Shown here piece after piece: positions 42,292-50,183 of a stretch of 64,000 bases of DNA (positions are counted from its first letter, which is position 1; every line of letters starts with the position of its first letter). The position numbers were made by a program, and so were the translations under genes. The stretch is taken from positions 62,001-126,000 of the forward strand of contig CALJDU010000003.1 in the NCBI GenBank assembly GCA_938024995.1. Direction: 5' to 3'. The notes below the pieces were generated by a model. That model was not told where the DNA came from and searched no databases. It worked only from the letters and a program-made list of their open reading frames with translations. This DNA comes from an uncultured bacterium (GTDB lineage Bacteria > Myxococcota_A > Polyangia > Polyangiales > Houyiibacteriaceae).

Positions 42292-43665
42292 GTGGAGACA
42301 GCACAAAAGCCGCTCGCGGATCTGCGCGCCCGCTGGATCGCCTCAGCGCAGGCGCCTCAGGACGCCGCTGCGCTCTACGCGTTCCGTGTTCTGTTCGGCG
42401 GCTTGATGTGCGCCTCTGCGCTTCGCTTTGTCGCGAATGGCTGGGTCGAGCGCTTCTTCGCGCGACCCACGTTCTTCTTTAAGTACGACGGGTTCTCCTG
42501 GGTGACGGTGCTCCCGCCCAACGGAATGGTCGCGCTCTTCCTCGTCATGGCGGCGGCCGCGCTCTGCGTCGCGCTCGGCTTCTACTACCGCGTCGCGGCG
42601 TTCACGTTCTTCTTCGCGTTTACCTACGTCGAGCTGATCGACGTCACGAACTACCTCAACCACTACTACCTCGTGAGCGTCCTGGCGTTTCTCTGCTGCT
42701 TGCTCCCGCTCCATCGCGGTTGGTCGCTGGACGCGCGCTCGGGACGGGTCGAGAAGAGCGACGTTTTGCCCGCGTGGATGACCTGGGTGTTTCGGTTCCA
42801 AATCGCTTGCGTCTATACCCACGCTGCCCTCGCGAAGTGCACCGCGGACTGGCTCCTGCACGGTCAGCCGCTCGGGGTCTGGACGGCGTCTCGGGCGGAG
42901 CTCCCGATCGTTTCATGGGTCGCGCGGACGCCGTGGGCCGTGCTCGCGATGAGCTGGGCGGGGTTCCTTCACGATCTCTTGATCGCGCCGCTGCTCTTGT
43001 TGCCGCGGGTTCGCGGGTTGGCCTACGCCGCGCTCGTGACCTTTCATCTCGCGACCGCGTTCTTGTTCACGATCGGGATGTTCCCGTTCATCATGATCCT
43101 CAGCGCGACGGTCTTCCTCGCGCCCGGATGGCCGCGCCGCTTCGTCGACGCGCGCGACCTCTCCGAGGAGCTGCCGGCGGTCCGAACGCGCGCGTGGGTC
43201 CCGCTGCTCCTCACGTTCTGTCTCTTCCAGGCGCTCTTCCCGCTTCGCGCCCATCTCTACCCGGGCCACTGGCTCTGGCACGAACAGGGAATGCGTTTCT
43301 CGTGGCGCGTGCTCTGCCGTGAGAAGAACGGTTCGGTCTCCTATCGCGCGCGGTACGCTGGACGCGACCACGAGCGGCTCATCTCCGCCAATCAGTACCT
43401 GAGCGATCACCAAGAGCGAGAGATGGCCGGGCAGCCCGACCTGATCGTTCAGCTCGCAGAGCACATCGCCGCGGAGCTCCGCGCGGAAGGCCACGAAGAC
43501 GTGAGCGTTCGCGCCGACGCTTTTGTCTCGCTCAACGGGCGCCCCGCCGCGCGCCTCCTTGATCGAGACCGTGACCTCTTGCAGGTCCCGAGCCCCCTCT
43601 TCGACTCGTCGTGGATCCTCCCCGCGCCGACCTCGTCCCCCGCGCCGCTTGTCGCGCGCCCGTAA
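42292..43665 (+). CDS. HTTM-domain membrane protein
   Basis: 457 residues from GTG 42292. An N-terminal multi-pass domain (about 25-300) has the HTTM pattern shared with vitamin K-dependent gamma-carboxylase: YAFRVLFGGLMCASALRF, FFKYDGFSWV, LNHYYLVSVLAFLCCLLP, IACVYTHAALAKC (conserved in the family) and FLATAFLFTIGMFP-like helices. A soluble C-terminal region (about 335-457, FSWRVLCREKNGSVSYR, IVQLAEHIAAELR) follows. In imelysin loci HTTM proteins recur, but their reaction there is unknown. Third gene of the operon. Confidence 0.85.
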   Translation: METAQKPLADLRARWIASAQAPQDAAALYAFRVLFGGLMCASALRFVANGWVERFFARPTFFFKYDGFSWVTVLPPNGMVALFLVMAAAALCVALGFYYRVAAFTFFFAFTYVELIDVTNYLNHYYLVSVLAFLCCLLPLHRGWSLDARSGRVEKSDVLPAWMTWVFRFQIACVYTHAALAKCTADWLLHGQPLGVWTASRAELPIVSWVARTPWAVLAMSWAGFLHDLLIAPLLLLPRVRGLAYAALVTFHLATAFLFTIGMFPFIMILSATVFLAPGWPRRFVDARDLSEELPAVRTRAWVPLLLTFCLFQALFPLRAHLYPGHWLWHEQGMRFSWRVLCREKNGSVSYRARYAGRDHERLISANQYLSDHQEREMAGQPDLIVQLAEHIAAELRAEGHEDVSVRADAFVSLNGRPAARLLDRDRDLLQVPSPLFDSSWILPAPTSSPAPLVARP

Positions 43666-43673
43666 GGATAGCC

Positions 43674-46040
43674 ATGACTTCGTTCTCTCGGTTGCTCGTT
43701 CTCTCCCTCTTCGCGCTCGCGTCGTCTCCGCTGGTGACGAGCGTGAAGGCCCAGGACATCGAGACGAACCCCGACGACGACGACTTCGCCGATGAGCTCG
43801 ACCTCTCCGATGAAATCGAACCGATCACAGAGGCGCCCGGAGATGCGAGCTCGCGGTCCGACGCGGAGCGCGAAGAGGGCGAGGAAAGCGAAGAGGGCGA
43901 GGTCGAGATCGAAGACCTCGAGATGGAAGGCGTCGGCGTCATGGCCGAAGCGATCGAGGAAGAGGTGCCCGGCGCGCCGCAGAGCCTCTCCGAAGAAGAC
44001 CTCGAGACCTTCGAGTACGACGACCCGCACAGCACGTTTACGCGCGTTCCCGGTGTGAGCGTGCGCGGCGAAGATGGCTACGGCCTCCGCCCCAACATCG
44101 GCCTCCGCGGAACCTCGTCTGACCGCAGCAAGCGCGTGACGCTCCTCGAGGACGGCATCCTCCTGACCCCCGCGCCGTACTCCGCTCCCGCGGCTTACTA
44201 CTTCCCGCTGATCACGCGGATGGTCGGGATCGATGTGTTCAAGGGACCTGGCGCGCTCCTCTACGGACCGCAAACGATCGGTGGCGCGATCAACATGCGG
44301 GCGCGCGAGTTCCCGGAGGAGGGATATCGGTTACGCGCCGACGTCGGCATCGGCCGGTTTACGTCACGGAAGATTCACCTCTACGCGAGCGGCGCGAACG
44401 ACTGGGGCGGCTTCATGATCGAGGGCGTGGACGTCGGCACGCGCGGCTTCAAAGAGCTCGACTTTGGAGGGACCGGCGAGGATGACGACCTCACGACAGG
44501 TTTCACGCGGGACGAGATCATCGCGCGCGGCTTCCTTCAGCGGCGCCACGCGGGGCTTTATCAACGGCTCGAGCTGCGCTTCGACTTTTCACGCGAGCAG
44601 AGCAACGAGACCTACCTGGGCCTGACCGACGACGATTTTCGCGACTCGCCCTACCGCCGCTACGGCGCCAGCGCGCTCGACAATATGACGTGGTGGCGGG
44701 TCGGCGCGCGGGTCGACTACCGCATGGAGGTGGGCGACAACTTCGACCTTCAGGTCACCGGCTATCGTCACCAGTTCCGGCGCTCGTGGTTGCGCGTGAA
44801 TCGATTCCGAAACGGTCCGACGCTCCTCGACACCTTGAGCAACCCGGACGGCGGGATCCGTCAGGTGTTCTATCGCGTGCTCTCCGGGCAGGAGGACAGC
44901 GCGAGCGACGACGAGGCGATCATGCTTATCGACAACGCGCGCCGCTACGTGTCGCGCGGGATGCAGGCGGTCGCGAACACGCGCTTTGAGACCGGCGAGG
45001 TGTTTCATGATCTCCGCCTCGGGCTTCTCCTGCACGGGGACGAGATCGCGCGAGAGCATGTCGAGACGGGCTACTTGATGCAGGCGCGCTCGCTCGTGCC
45101 AGACGGACGAGACCCCGTCACCGTGACCGACAACGCCGGCTTCGCGTTCGCCGCCGCGGGACACGTCGCGTACCGTCTCGAGTACCGCTCTCTGGTCGTG
45201 ACGCCGACCGCGCGGGTGGAGTACGTGCGTAACCGACTCGAGAACGACCTGACCGACGAGGTCCAGCGCGGAACGCAGATCGCGGTCCTGCCCGGGCTCG
45301 CCGCGAGCCTCGACGTCCGCGACGATCTGGCCGTCGCGGTGGGCGTTCACCGCGGTTACTCGCCGGTCGCTCCCGGACAACCTGACGAGGTCGAAGCAGA
45401 GACCGCGTGGAACTACGAAGCCGGCGCGCGCTATCACGACGACGAACAGAACCGCGTGGTCGAGCTGAACGGCTTTTTCAAAGACTACGGCAACCTCTCG
45501 GGAGACTGTTCGTTCGCGAGCGGCTGCGCGTCGGACCTGGTCGACCGTCAGTTCAACGGCGGCGCGGTGTTTGTGTGGGGCGCTGAGCTCTTGGTCGGCT
45601 GGACGCTCACCATCAACGAGGAGTACTCGATCCCGCTCCGCGGAACCTACACGTACACGGGTACGCGCTTTCGAACCGAGTTCCGCTCCGACAACCCGCT
45701 CTTCGGCGAGGTGAGCGAAGGCGACGCGCTCCCCTACATCCCGGAACACCAGGGAACGATTCAGGCAGGCATCAGCGCTCCGCGTTGGTCCGCGAACCTG
45801 TCGCTCAACGCGACGGGGGAAATGCGCGAGCAAGCGGGGCAAGGCGACGACGGGTTCTTCACCGACCGCCAGTTCATGCTGGATGTCGGCGCAGAAGCGC
45901 AGGTGATCGAGAACGCGCGCGTCTACCTTCGCGTTGAGAACGTGCTCAACCAGCGACCGCTGGTGTCGCGGCGGCCCTTCGGCGCGCGTCCCGCGAAACC
46001 GTTCTCGATCATGCTCGGCGTGAAGTACGAGTTTCAGTAG
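43674..46040 (+). CDS. TonB-dependent outer-membrane receptor (FecA-like)
   Basis: 788 residues from ATG 43674, with AAGGA six bases upstream. Signal peptide ends near VKAQD. An acidic Glu/Asp-rich stretch (about 25-90) precedes the plug domain (FTRVPGVSVRGEDGYG, LRPNIGLRGTSSDRSKR, VFKGPGALLYGPQTIGGAIN) and a 22-strand-type barrel ending in MLGVKYEFQ. Such receptors import iron chelates using TonB energy. The position at the end of a Fur-boxed imelysin operon supports iron transport; the chelate is unknown. No tonB/exbB/exbD in view. Confidence 0.92.
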   Translation: MTSFSRLLVLSLFALASSPLVTSVKAQDIETNPDDDDFADELDLSDEIEPITEAPGDASSRSDAEREEGEESEEGEVEIEDLEMEGVGVMAEAIEEEVPGAPQSLSEEDLETFEYDDPHSTFTRVPGVSVRGEDGYGLRPNIGLRGTSSDRSKRVTLLEDGILLTPAPYSAPAAYYFPLITRMVGIDVFKGPGALLYGPQTIGGAINMRAREFPEEGYRLRADVGIGRFTSRKIHLYASGANDWGGFMIEGVDVGTRGFKELDFGGTGEDDDLTTGFTRDEIIARGFLQRRHAGLYQRLELRFDFSREQSNETYLGLTDDDFRDSPYRRYGASALDNMTWWRVGARVDYRMEVGDNFDLQVTGYRHQFRRSWLRVNRFRNGPTLLDTLSNPDGGIRQVFYRVLSGQEDSASDDEAIMLIDNARRYVSRGMQAVANTRFETGEVFHDLRLGLLLHGDEIAREHVETGYLMQARSLVPDGRDPVTVTDNAGFAFAAAGHVAYRLEYRSLVVTPTARVEYVRNRLENDLTDEVQRGTQIAVLPGLAASLDVRDDLAVAVGVHRGYSPVAPGQPDEVEAETAWNYEAGARYHDDEQNRVVELNGFFKDYGNLSGDCSFASGCASDLVDRQFNGGAVFVWGAELLVGWTLTINEEYSIPLRGTYTYTGTRFRTEFRSDNPLFGEVSEGDALPYIPEHQGTIQAGISAPRWSANLSLNATGEMREQAGQGDDGFFTDRQFMLDVGAEAQVIENARVYLRVENVLNQRPLVSRRPFGARPAKPFSIMLGVKYEFQ

Positions 46041-46069
46041 CTCCGTACGGCTCGCGCCGGAAAGCCGAG

Positions 46070-47251
46070 CTACCAGTCCACGGCGTCGTGCGCGGCGCGT
46101 TTGTCGCGCATCGCTTGGACGGTTCGCGTGACCGCGTCGATGACGGTGTCGATCTCTTCGTCTGTCGTAAAGCGCCCCACGCCGAAGCGGATCGACCCAT
46201 GCGCTTGATCGGCGCTGAGCCCGATCGCGGAGAGCACGTAGCTCGGTTTGACGCTCGCGCTCGAGCACGCGGAGCCGGAGGAGAGCGCGACCGTCTCGGC
46301 GAGCGCGACCAAGAGCGCGTTACCGTCGAGATCACCAAAGCAGACGTTGAGGTTGCCTGGGTGACGGTGTTCGCGGCTCCCGTTGAGCGTGACCCCGGGA
46401 AGGGCGAGGATCGCGTCCGCGATCTTGTCGCGTTGTCTCGCGATGCGCGCCGGTTCTTCCGCCGCGCGGTTCCCGGCGACCTCCGCGGATGCCCCAAAAC
46501 CGACGATGTTCGGAACGGCGAGGGTGCCTGACCGCGCACCGCTCTCGTGGCCTCCGCCGTCGAGCTCGGCGATCAGCTCGACGTGAACGTCTCGCTTGCG
46601 AATGAAGAGCGCGCCGACGCCTTTGGGGCCGTACATTTTGTGTGCGGTGAAGCTCGCGAGATCGACCTTCATCGCGTCGACGTCGAAGGGAACCACGCCC
46701 ATGCCTTGTGCCGCGTCGGTGTGAAGAAGAACGCCGCGCGCGCGCGTGATGTCGCCGATCGCGGCGAGGTCCTGCACCGTCCCGAGCTCGTTGTTGACGA
46801 ACATCACCGAGACGAGCGCGGTGTCTTGTCGAATGGCTCGCCGGACCGCCTCCGGGTCTACGCGGCCATCGCTCGAGACGTCGAGCACGGTCACCTCGAA
46901 ACCCTGACGCGTGAGGCGACGCGCGCTGTCGAGGACGGCCTTGTGCTCCGTCGCTTGCGTAATGAGGTGACGTTTTCCCCGCGTCGCAGCGGCGTTCATC
47001 ACTCCCTTGAGCGCGAGATTGTCGCTCTCCGTCGCGCCGCTGGTGAAAACGATTTCCCGCGACGTAGCACCCACGAAACGGGCCAGCTGAGCGCGCGCCT
47101 TTTCCACTGCGCGTGAAGCGTCTCCCCCGTAGCGGTGACCCTTCGACGCCGCGTTTCCGAAATGCTCCGTAAAATACGGAAGCATCGCGTCGACGACCTC
47201 AGGGTCGACGGGCGTGGTCGCGTGCCCATCAAGATAGATCGGTCTACTCAT
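46070..47251 (-). CDS. Cysteine desulfurase (NifS/IscS family, group I)
   Basis: 393 residues, PLP-dependent. Motifs: YLDGHATTPVDP, ATEHKAVLDS (His stacking on PLP), HTDAAQGMG, SFTAHKMYGPKG (PLP lysine), and SSGSACSSAS with the active-site Cys in the loop typical of group I. It removes sulfur from cysteine for Fe-S clusters or tRNA thiolation. No iscU, iscR or hscBA genes are adjacent, so it may serve tRNA modification or act as a stand-alone donor. It converges on the iron-uptake operon with a 29-bp gap. Confidence 0.93.
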   Translation of the reverse strand: MSRPIYLDGHATTPVDPEVVDAMLPYFTEHFGNAASKGHRYGGDASRAVEKARAQLARFVGATSREIVFTSGATESDNLALKGVMNAAATRGKRHLITQATEHKAVLDSARRLTRQGFEVTVLDVSSDGRVDPEAVRRAIRQDTALVSVMFVNNELGTVQDLAAIGDITRARGVLLHTDAAQGMGVVPFDVDAMKVDLASFTAHKMYGPKGVGALFIRKRDVHVELIAELDGGGHESGARSGTLAVPNIVGFGASAEVAGNRAAEEPARIARQRDKIADAILALPGVTLNGSREHRHPGNLNVCFGDLDGNALLVALAETVALSSGSACSSASVKPSYVLSAIGLSADQAHGSIRFGVGRFTTDEEIDTVIDAVTRTVQAMRDKRAAHDAVDW

Positions 47252-47454
47252 CGTGTTGGGTTTGTCTATGTGGACACAAGGGTGAGTGCTGCTCGGTTTG
47301 TGGACAGTCGGAAGTTGGCGGGGAATATTGTTCGCGAAGCGAACCGAAGAGCGAAGCGAACGTGGGAGAGGCTCCCGACTACTTGCTCGTTGGGAGGGAG
47401 GTCCGAACAGACCCTCCAGAAGCAGAGCGAATATTCGAGTGGGCGGGACTGAGT

Positions 47455-48966
47455 ATGGAAGACGACGTCACCAGAGTCACGCATGACCGCGAAGAGTTCG
47501 CGACTCGCGCAGCTGGGGTGCGCCGAGACCAAGCGCTCGTCGTCGCGCTCGTCGGCGAGCACGCCGGGCGAAAGTACAAGCTCGGAAAGTCCGCGACGCT
47601 CGGGCGCAGCTCCGCGACGACGATCCCCATCATCGATGAGCACGCCTCCCGCCTTCACGCCGAGATCGAGAAGGACGATGAGGGCTACTACATCACCGAC
47701 CTCGGGAGCCGGAACGGGACCACCGTCAACGGCGCGACGATCACCCGCCATCGCCTCGCGTTCGGTGACCGCATCCAGGTCGGCGACGCGCTCTACCTGT
47801 TCACCCACTACGACCCTCTGGAAGAGCAGATCGTGCAGCGCCAAAAGCTGGAAGCGATCGGCCGCCTCGGAACAGGCATCGCGCACGACTTCAACAACCT
47901 GCTCGCGGCGGTCAACGCGACCGTCGAGTATCTCGCGGAGCTGGACGGCGATCTGACCTTGAGCGACGACGACGTGCAGGAGTGTCTCGCTGACATCACG
48001 ACGGCGAGTCGGCGCGCGACTGAGGTGACGCAGCGGCTGCTCGGCTTCGCGCGGCACACCGACAACCCGCATGGTCTCGTGGATATCTCTTCGCTCCTCG
48101 GCGAGGTGACGCAGCTCGCGCGCCGCACCTTTGACCGCCGGATCGAGATCGTGGGCGACCTCAACAAGAAGCTTAACGTCGATGGCGACCGCACTCGCCT
48201 GCATCAGATGTTCATGAACCTCTGCATCAACGCCCGAGACGCGATGACGGAGGGCGGCGTCTTGCGCGTCAGCGCGACGCTGCTCGAGGATGTGCCGCCG
48301 ATCATGGAAGGGCAGACGCTCGCTCCGCCGCTCTTGATCACGGTGAGCGACACGGGCGTCGGGATGGATGAGCAGACCCGGCGCAAAGCGTTTGAGCCGT
48401 TCTTCTCCACGAAGCCAGGGAAGCAGGGATCAGGCCTCGGTCTCGCGACGGTGTATGAGGTCGTGAAGAACCACGGTGGGCAGATTCAGATCGAGTCGGA
48501 GCCAGGACGCGGGACTTGTTTCTACATCTACCTCCCCGCCAGCGTTCACCAAGGACGCCGTCAGCTTGAGACCCTGACCCACTCGGTCGTCACCGGTCCG
48601 CGCAAAGAGAACCTCCGGATTCTGCTCGTCGACGACGAGGACATCGTGCGTCGAAGCGGCGCGCGTGTCTTGAAGAGCGCGGGTCACCGGGTCGTGGAGG
48701 CACGTGACGGCGAGGAAGCGATGCTCGCGTGCGCGGCCTGCGTTCCCGACATCGTCCTGCTCGACATGAACATGCCGGGCAAAAACGGCGAAGAGACCTT
48801 CGTGCGTCTCCGCGATCGACACCCTGAGCTCCGCGTTCTCTTTGTCTCGGGCTACTGGGACGAGCATCAAGAAGAGCGGCTCAACGCACAAGGCGCCGCG
48901 GGGTTCGTGCAGAAGCCCTATCGCGTTGAGGAGCTGCTCTCCGCGATCAGCCAACACGCGGGCTGA
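47455..48966 (+). CDS. Hybrid sensor: FHA - histidine kinase - receiver
   Basis: 503 residues from ATG 47455; GTG 47362 would add 31 residues without domain character. An N-terminal FHA domain (about 25-115: LGRSSATTIP, SRLHAEIEKD, LGSRNGTTVNG) binds phosphothreonine. Then HisKA (GTGIAHDFNNLL, His144), the ATPase domain (N box NLCINARDAM, DTGVGMDEQT, GSGLGLATVYEVV) and a C-terminal receiver (ILLVDDED, phosphoacceptor Asp437 in VLLDMNMPGKNG, Lys in VQKPY). No membrane helix or sensor domain: input probably comes through the FHA module from Ser/Thr kinases, which are abundant in myxobacteria (inference). No cognate regulator gene is adjacent. Confidence 0.93.
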   Translation: MEDDVTRVTHDREEFATRAAGVRRDQALVVALVGEHAGRKYKLGKSATLGRSSATTIPIIDEHASRLHAEIEKDDEGYYITDLGSRNGTTVNGATITRHRLAFGDRIQVGDALYLFTHYDPLEEQIVQRQKLEAIGRLGTGIAHDFNNLLAAVNATVEYLAELDGDLTLSDDDVQECLADITTASRRATEVTQRLLGFARHTDNPHGLVDISSLLGEVTQLARRTFDRRIEIVGDLNKKLNVDGDRTRLHQMFMNLCINARDAMTEGGVLRVSATLLEDVPPIMEGQTLAPPLLITVSDTGVGMDEQTRRKAFEPFFSTKPGKQGSGLGLATVYEVVKNHGGQIQIESEPGRGTCFYIYLPASVHQGRRQLETLTHSVVTGPRKENLRILLVDDEDIVRRSGARVLKSAGHRVVEARDGEEAMLACAACVPDIVLLDMNMPGKNGEETFVRLRDRHPELRVLFVSGYWDEHQEERLNAQGAAGFVQKPYRVEELLSAISQHAG

Positions 48967-49005
48967 GCCGAGCGCGTTCGCCGACGAGACGCTTTCGTCA
49001 GGAAC

Positions 49006-50121
49006 TCAAAGCTCGGGCAAGATCTGCAGCAAGGCGTCGAGGTTCGCGCGACCCAGGAGCTTGGCGCGCGCGGGAGACCAGCCGTAGCGCGCGTCCTCTG
49101 CGTTCTTGTTGTCCTTAAAGGGTTGCTCCAGCGTCATCGCGAGGGCCGAGAAGCGATGCGCGATCTGGTTCGTGCACATCGTCATGTTGGCGTTCCCGGG
49201 CTGCGAGCGCGGGTAGCCTTTCTCGATCTGGAAGTCTGGGTTCACGCGCATCAAGATCGCTTTGTAGGTCTCGAGCGCCGCGCGGGTCTTTTCGCTCAGC
49301 CCTTCGACGCCGTCGCTACCCGCGATGAAGTTGTATGGGAGCGCTTCGTCCCCATGAACATCCAGGCAGAAGCGCAGACCGGTCTGGTCCATTCGGTCTC
49401 GGACCAGGAGCACCTCGGGGCTGCGCTCCATCGTGGGCGTCTCCCACTCACGGTTGAGGTTCGCGCCGCTCGCGTTGGTGCGGAGATGTCCGCGACGGCT
49501 CCCGTCCGGGTTCATGTTCGGCACGAGGTAGAGAGTTGTCTTTTCACGAAGCGCGCGCGCGACGGGATCAGCGTCGTCGAGGAGCCGCTCGAGCAGACCC
49601 TCCATGAACCACTCCGCCATCGACTCGCCCGGATGTTGTCGCGCGATGATCCAGCACGGAACGTCTCCTTCGCCGATCGTGATCAGATCAAGCGGCTGGC
49701 CGTCGAGCGTGTCACCAAGGTTCTCAACCCGAGCGCCTGCCCGCTGCGCTTGACCGATCAGATCGTAGTGACGCTCCATCGAGTAAGGCGCGAAGTAAGC
49801 GACGAAGACGGTGTCGCGCTCGGGCGTGAACTCGATGAAGAGCTCACCGGCGTCGTAGCGCGTCGGCACCCGGAACCACTCCTCACGGTCGTAGCTCACG
49901 ACCGCGCGGTAGTCCGGCCAGCCACCGGGGTAGCTGACCTTCGCCGCGTTCTCGATCTGCAAGGAGATCTCCCGATCGCGCGCGCCGCTGACGCGGAAGT
50001 AGAACCACTGGAGGTGCTCGTCACCCGCGTCCTTTTTGATCGCCAGACGCGCGGTTGGGCCGTCGATCTTGAGCACGTCGATGTTCCCGGCATCGAAGTT
50101 CGCGTGGATGCGTATCGCCAT
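49006..50121 (-). CDS. M14-family carboxypeptidase, cytosolic CCP-like
   Basis: 371 residues, no signal peptide. An N-terminal beta domain (about 1-115: LQWFYFRVSGARDREI, FAYFAPYSMERHYDLI) is typical of cytosolic carboxypeptidases (Nna1/AGBL type). The M14 catalytic domain has the zinc motif RQHPGESMAEW (HxxE), YLVPNMNPDGSRRGH, NLNREW, DVHGDE and a C-terminal TLEQPF with the catalytic Glu. In eukaryotes these trim polyglutamate from tubulin; the bacterial substrate is unknown. It converges on the hybrid kinase gene and diverges from the molybdoenzyme gene. Confidence 0.88.
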   Translation of the reverse strand: MAIRIHANFDAGNIDVLKIDGPTARLAIKKDAGDEHLQWFYFRVSGARDREISLQIENAAKVSYPGGWPDYRAVVSYDREEWFRVPTRYDAGELFIEFTPERDTVFVAYFAPYSMERHYDLIGQAQRAGARVENLGDTLDGQPLDLITIGEGDVPCWIIARQHPGESMAEWFMEGLLERLLDDADPVARALREKTTLYLVPNMNPDGSRRGHLRTNASGANLNREWETPTMERSPEVLLVRDRMDQTGLRFCLDVHGDEALPYNFIAGSDGVEGLSEKTRAALETYKAILMRVNPDFQIEKGYPRSQPGNANMTMCTNQIAHRFSALAMTLEQPFKDNKNAEDARYGWSPARAKLLGRANLDALLQILPEL

Positions 50122-50183
50122 GTCTCGGTGGTACCAAAAAGGTCACGTTCGTCGGTGACTTTTCATCCCGCGCCAGAAGCGCG

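Noticed and set aside
44589..46268. A 559-codon minus-strand open frame under the TonB receptor
   Set aside because: It is the antisense shadow of conserved plug and barrel sequence.
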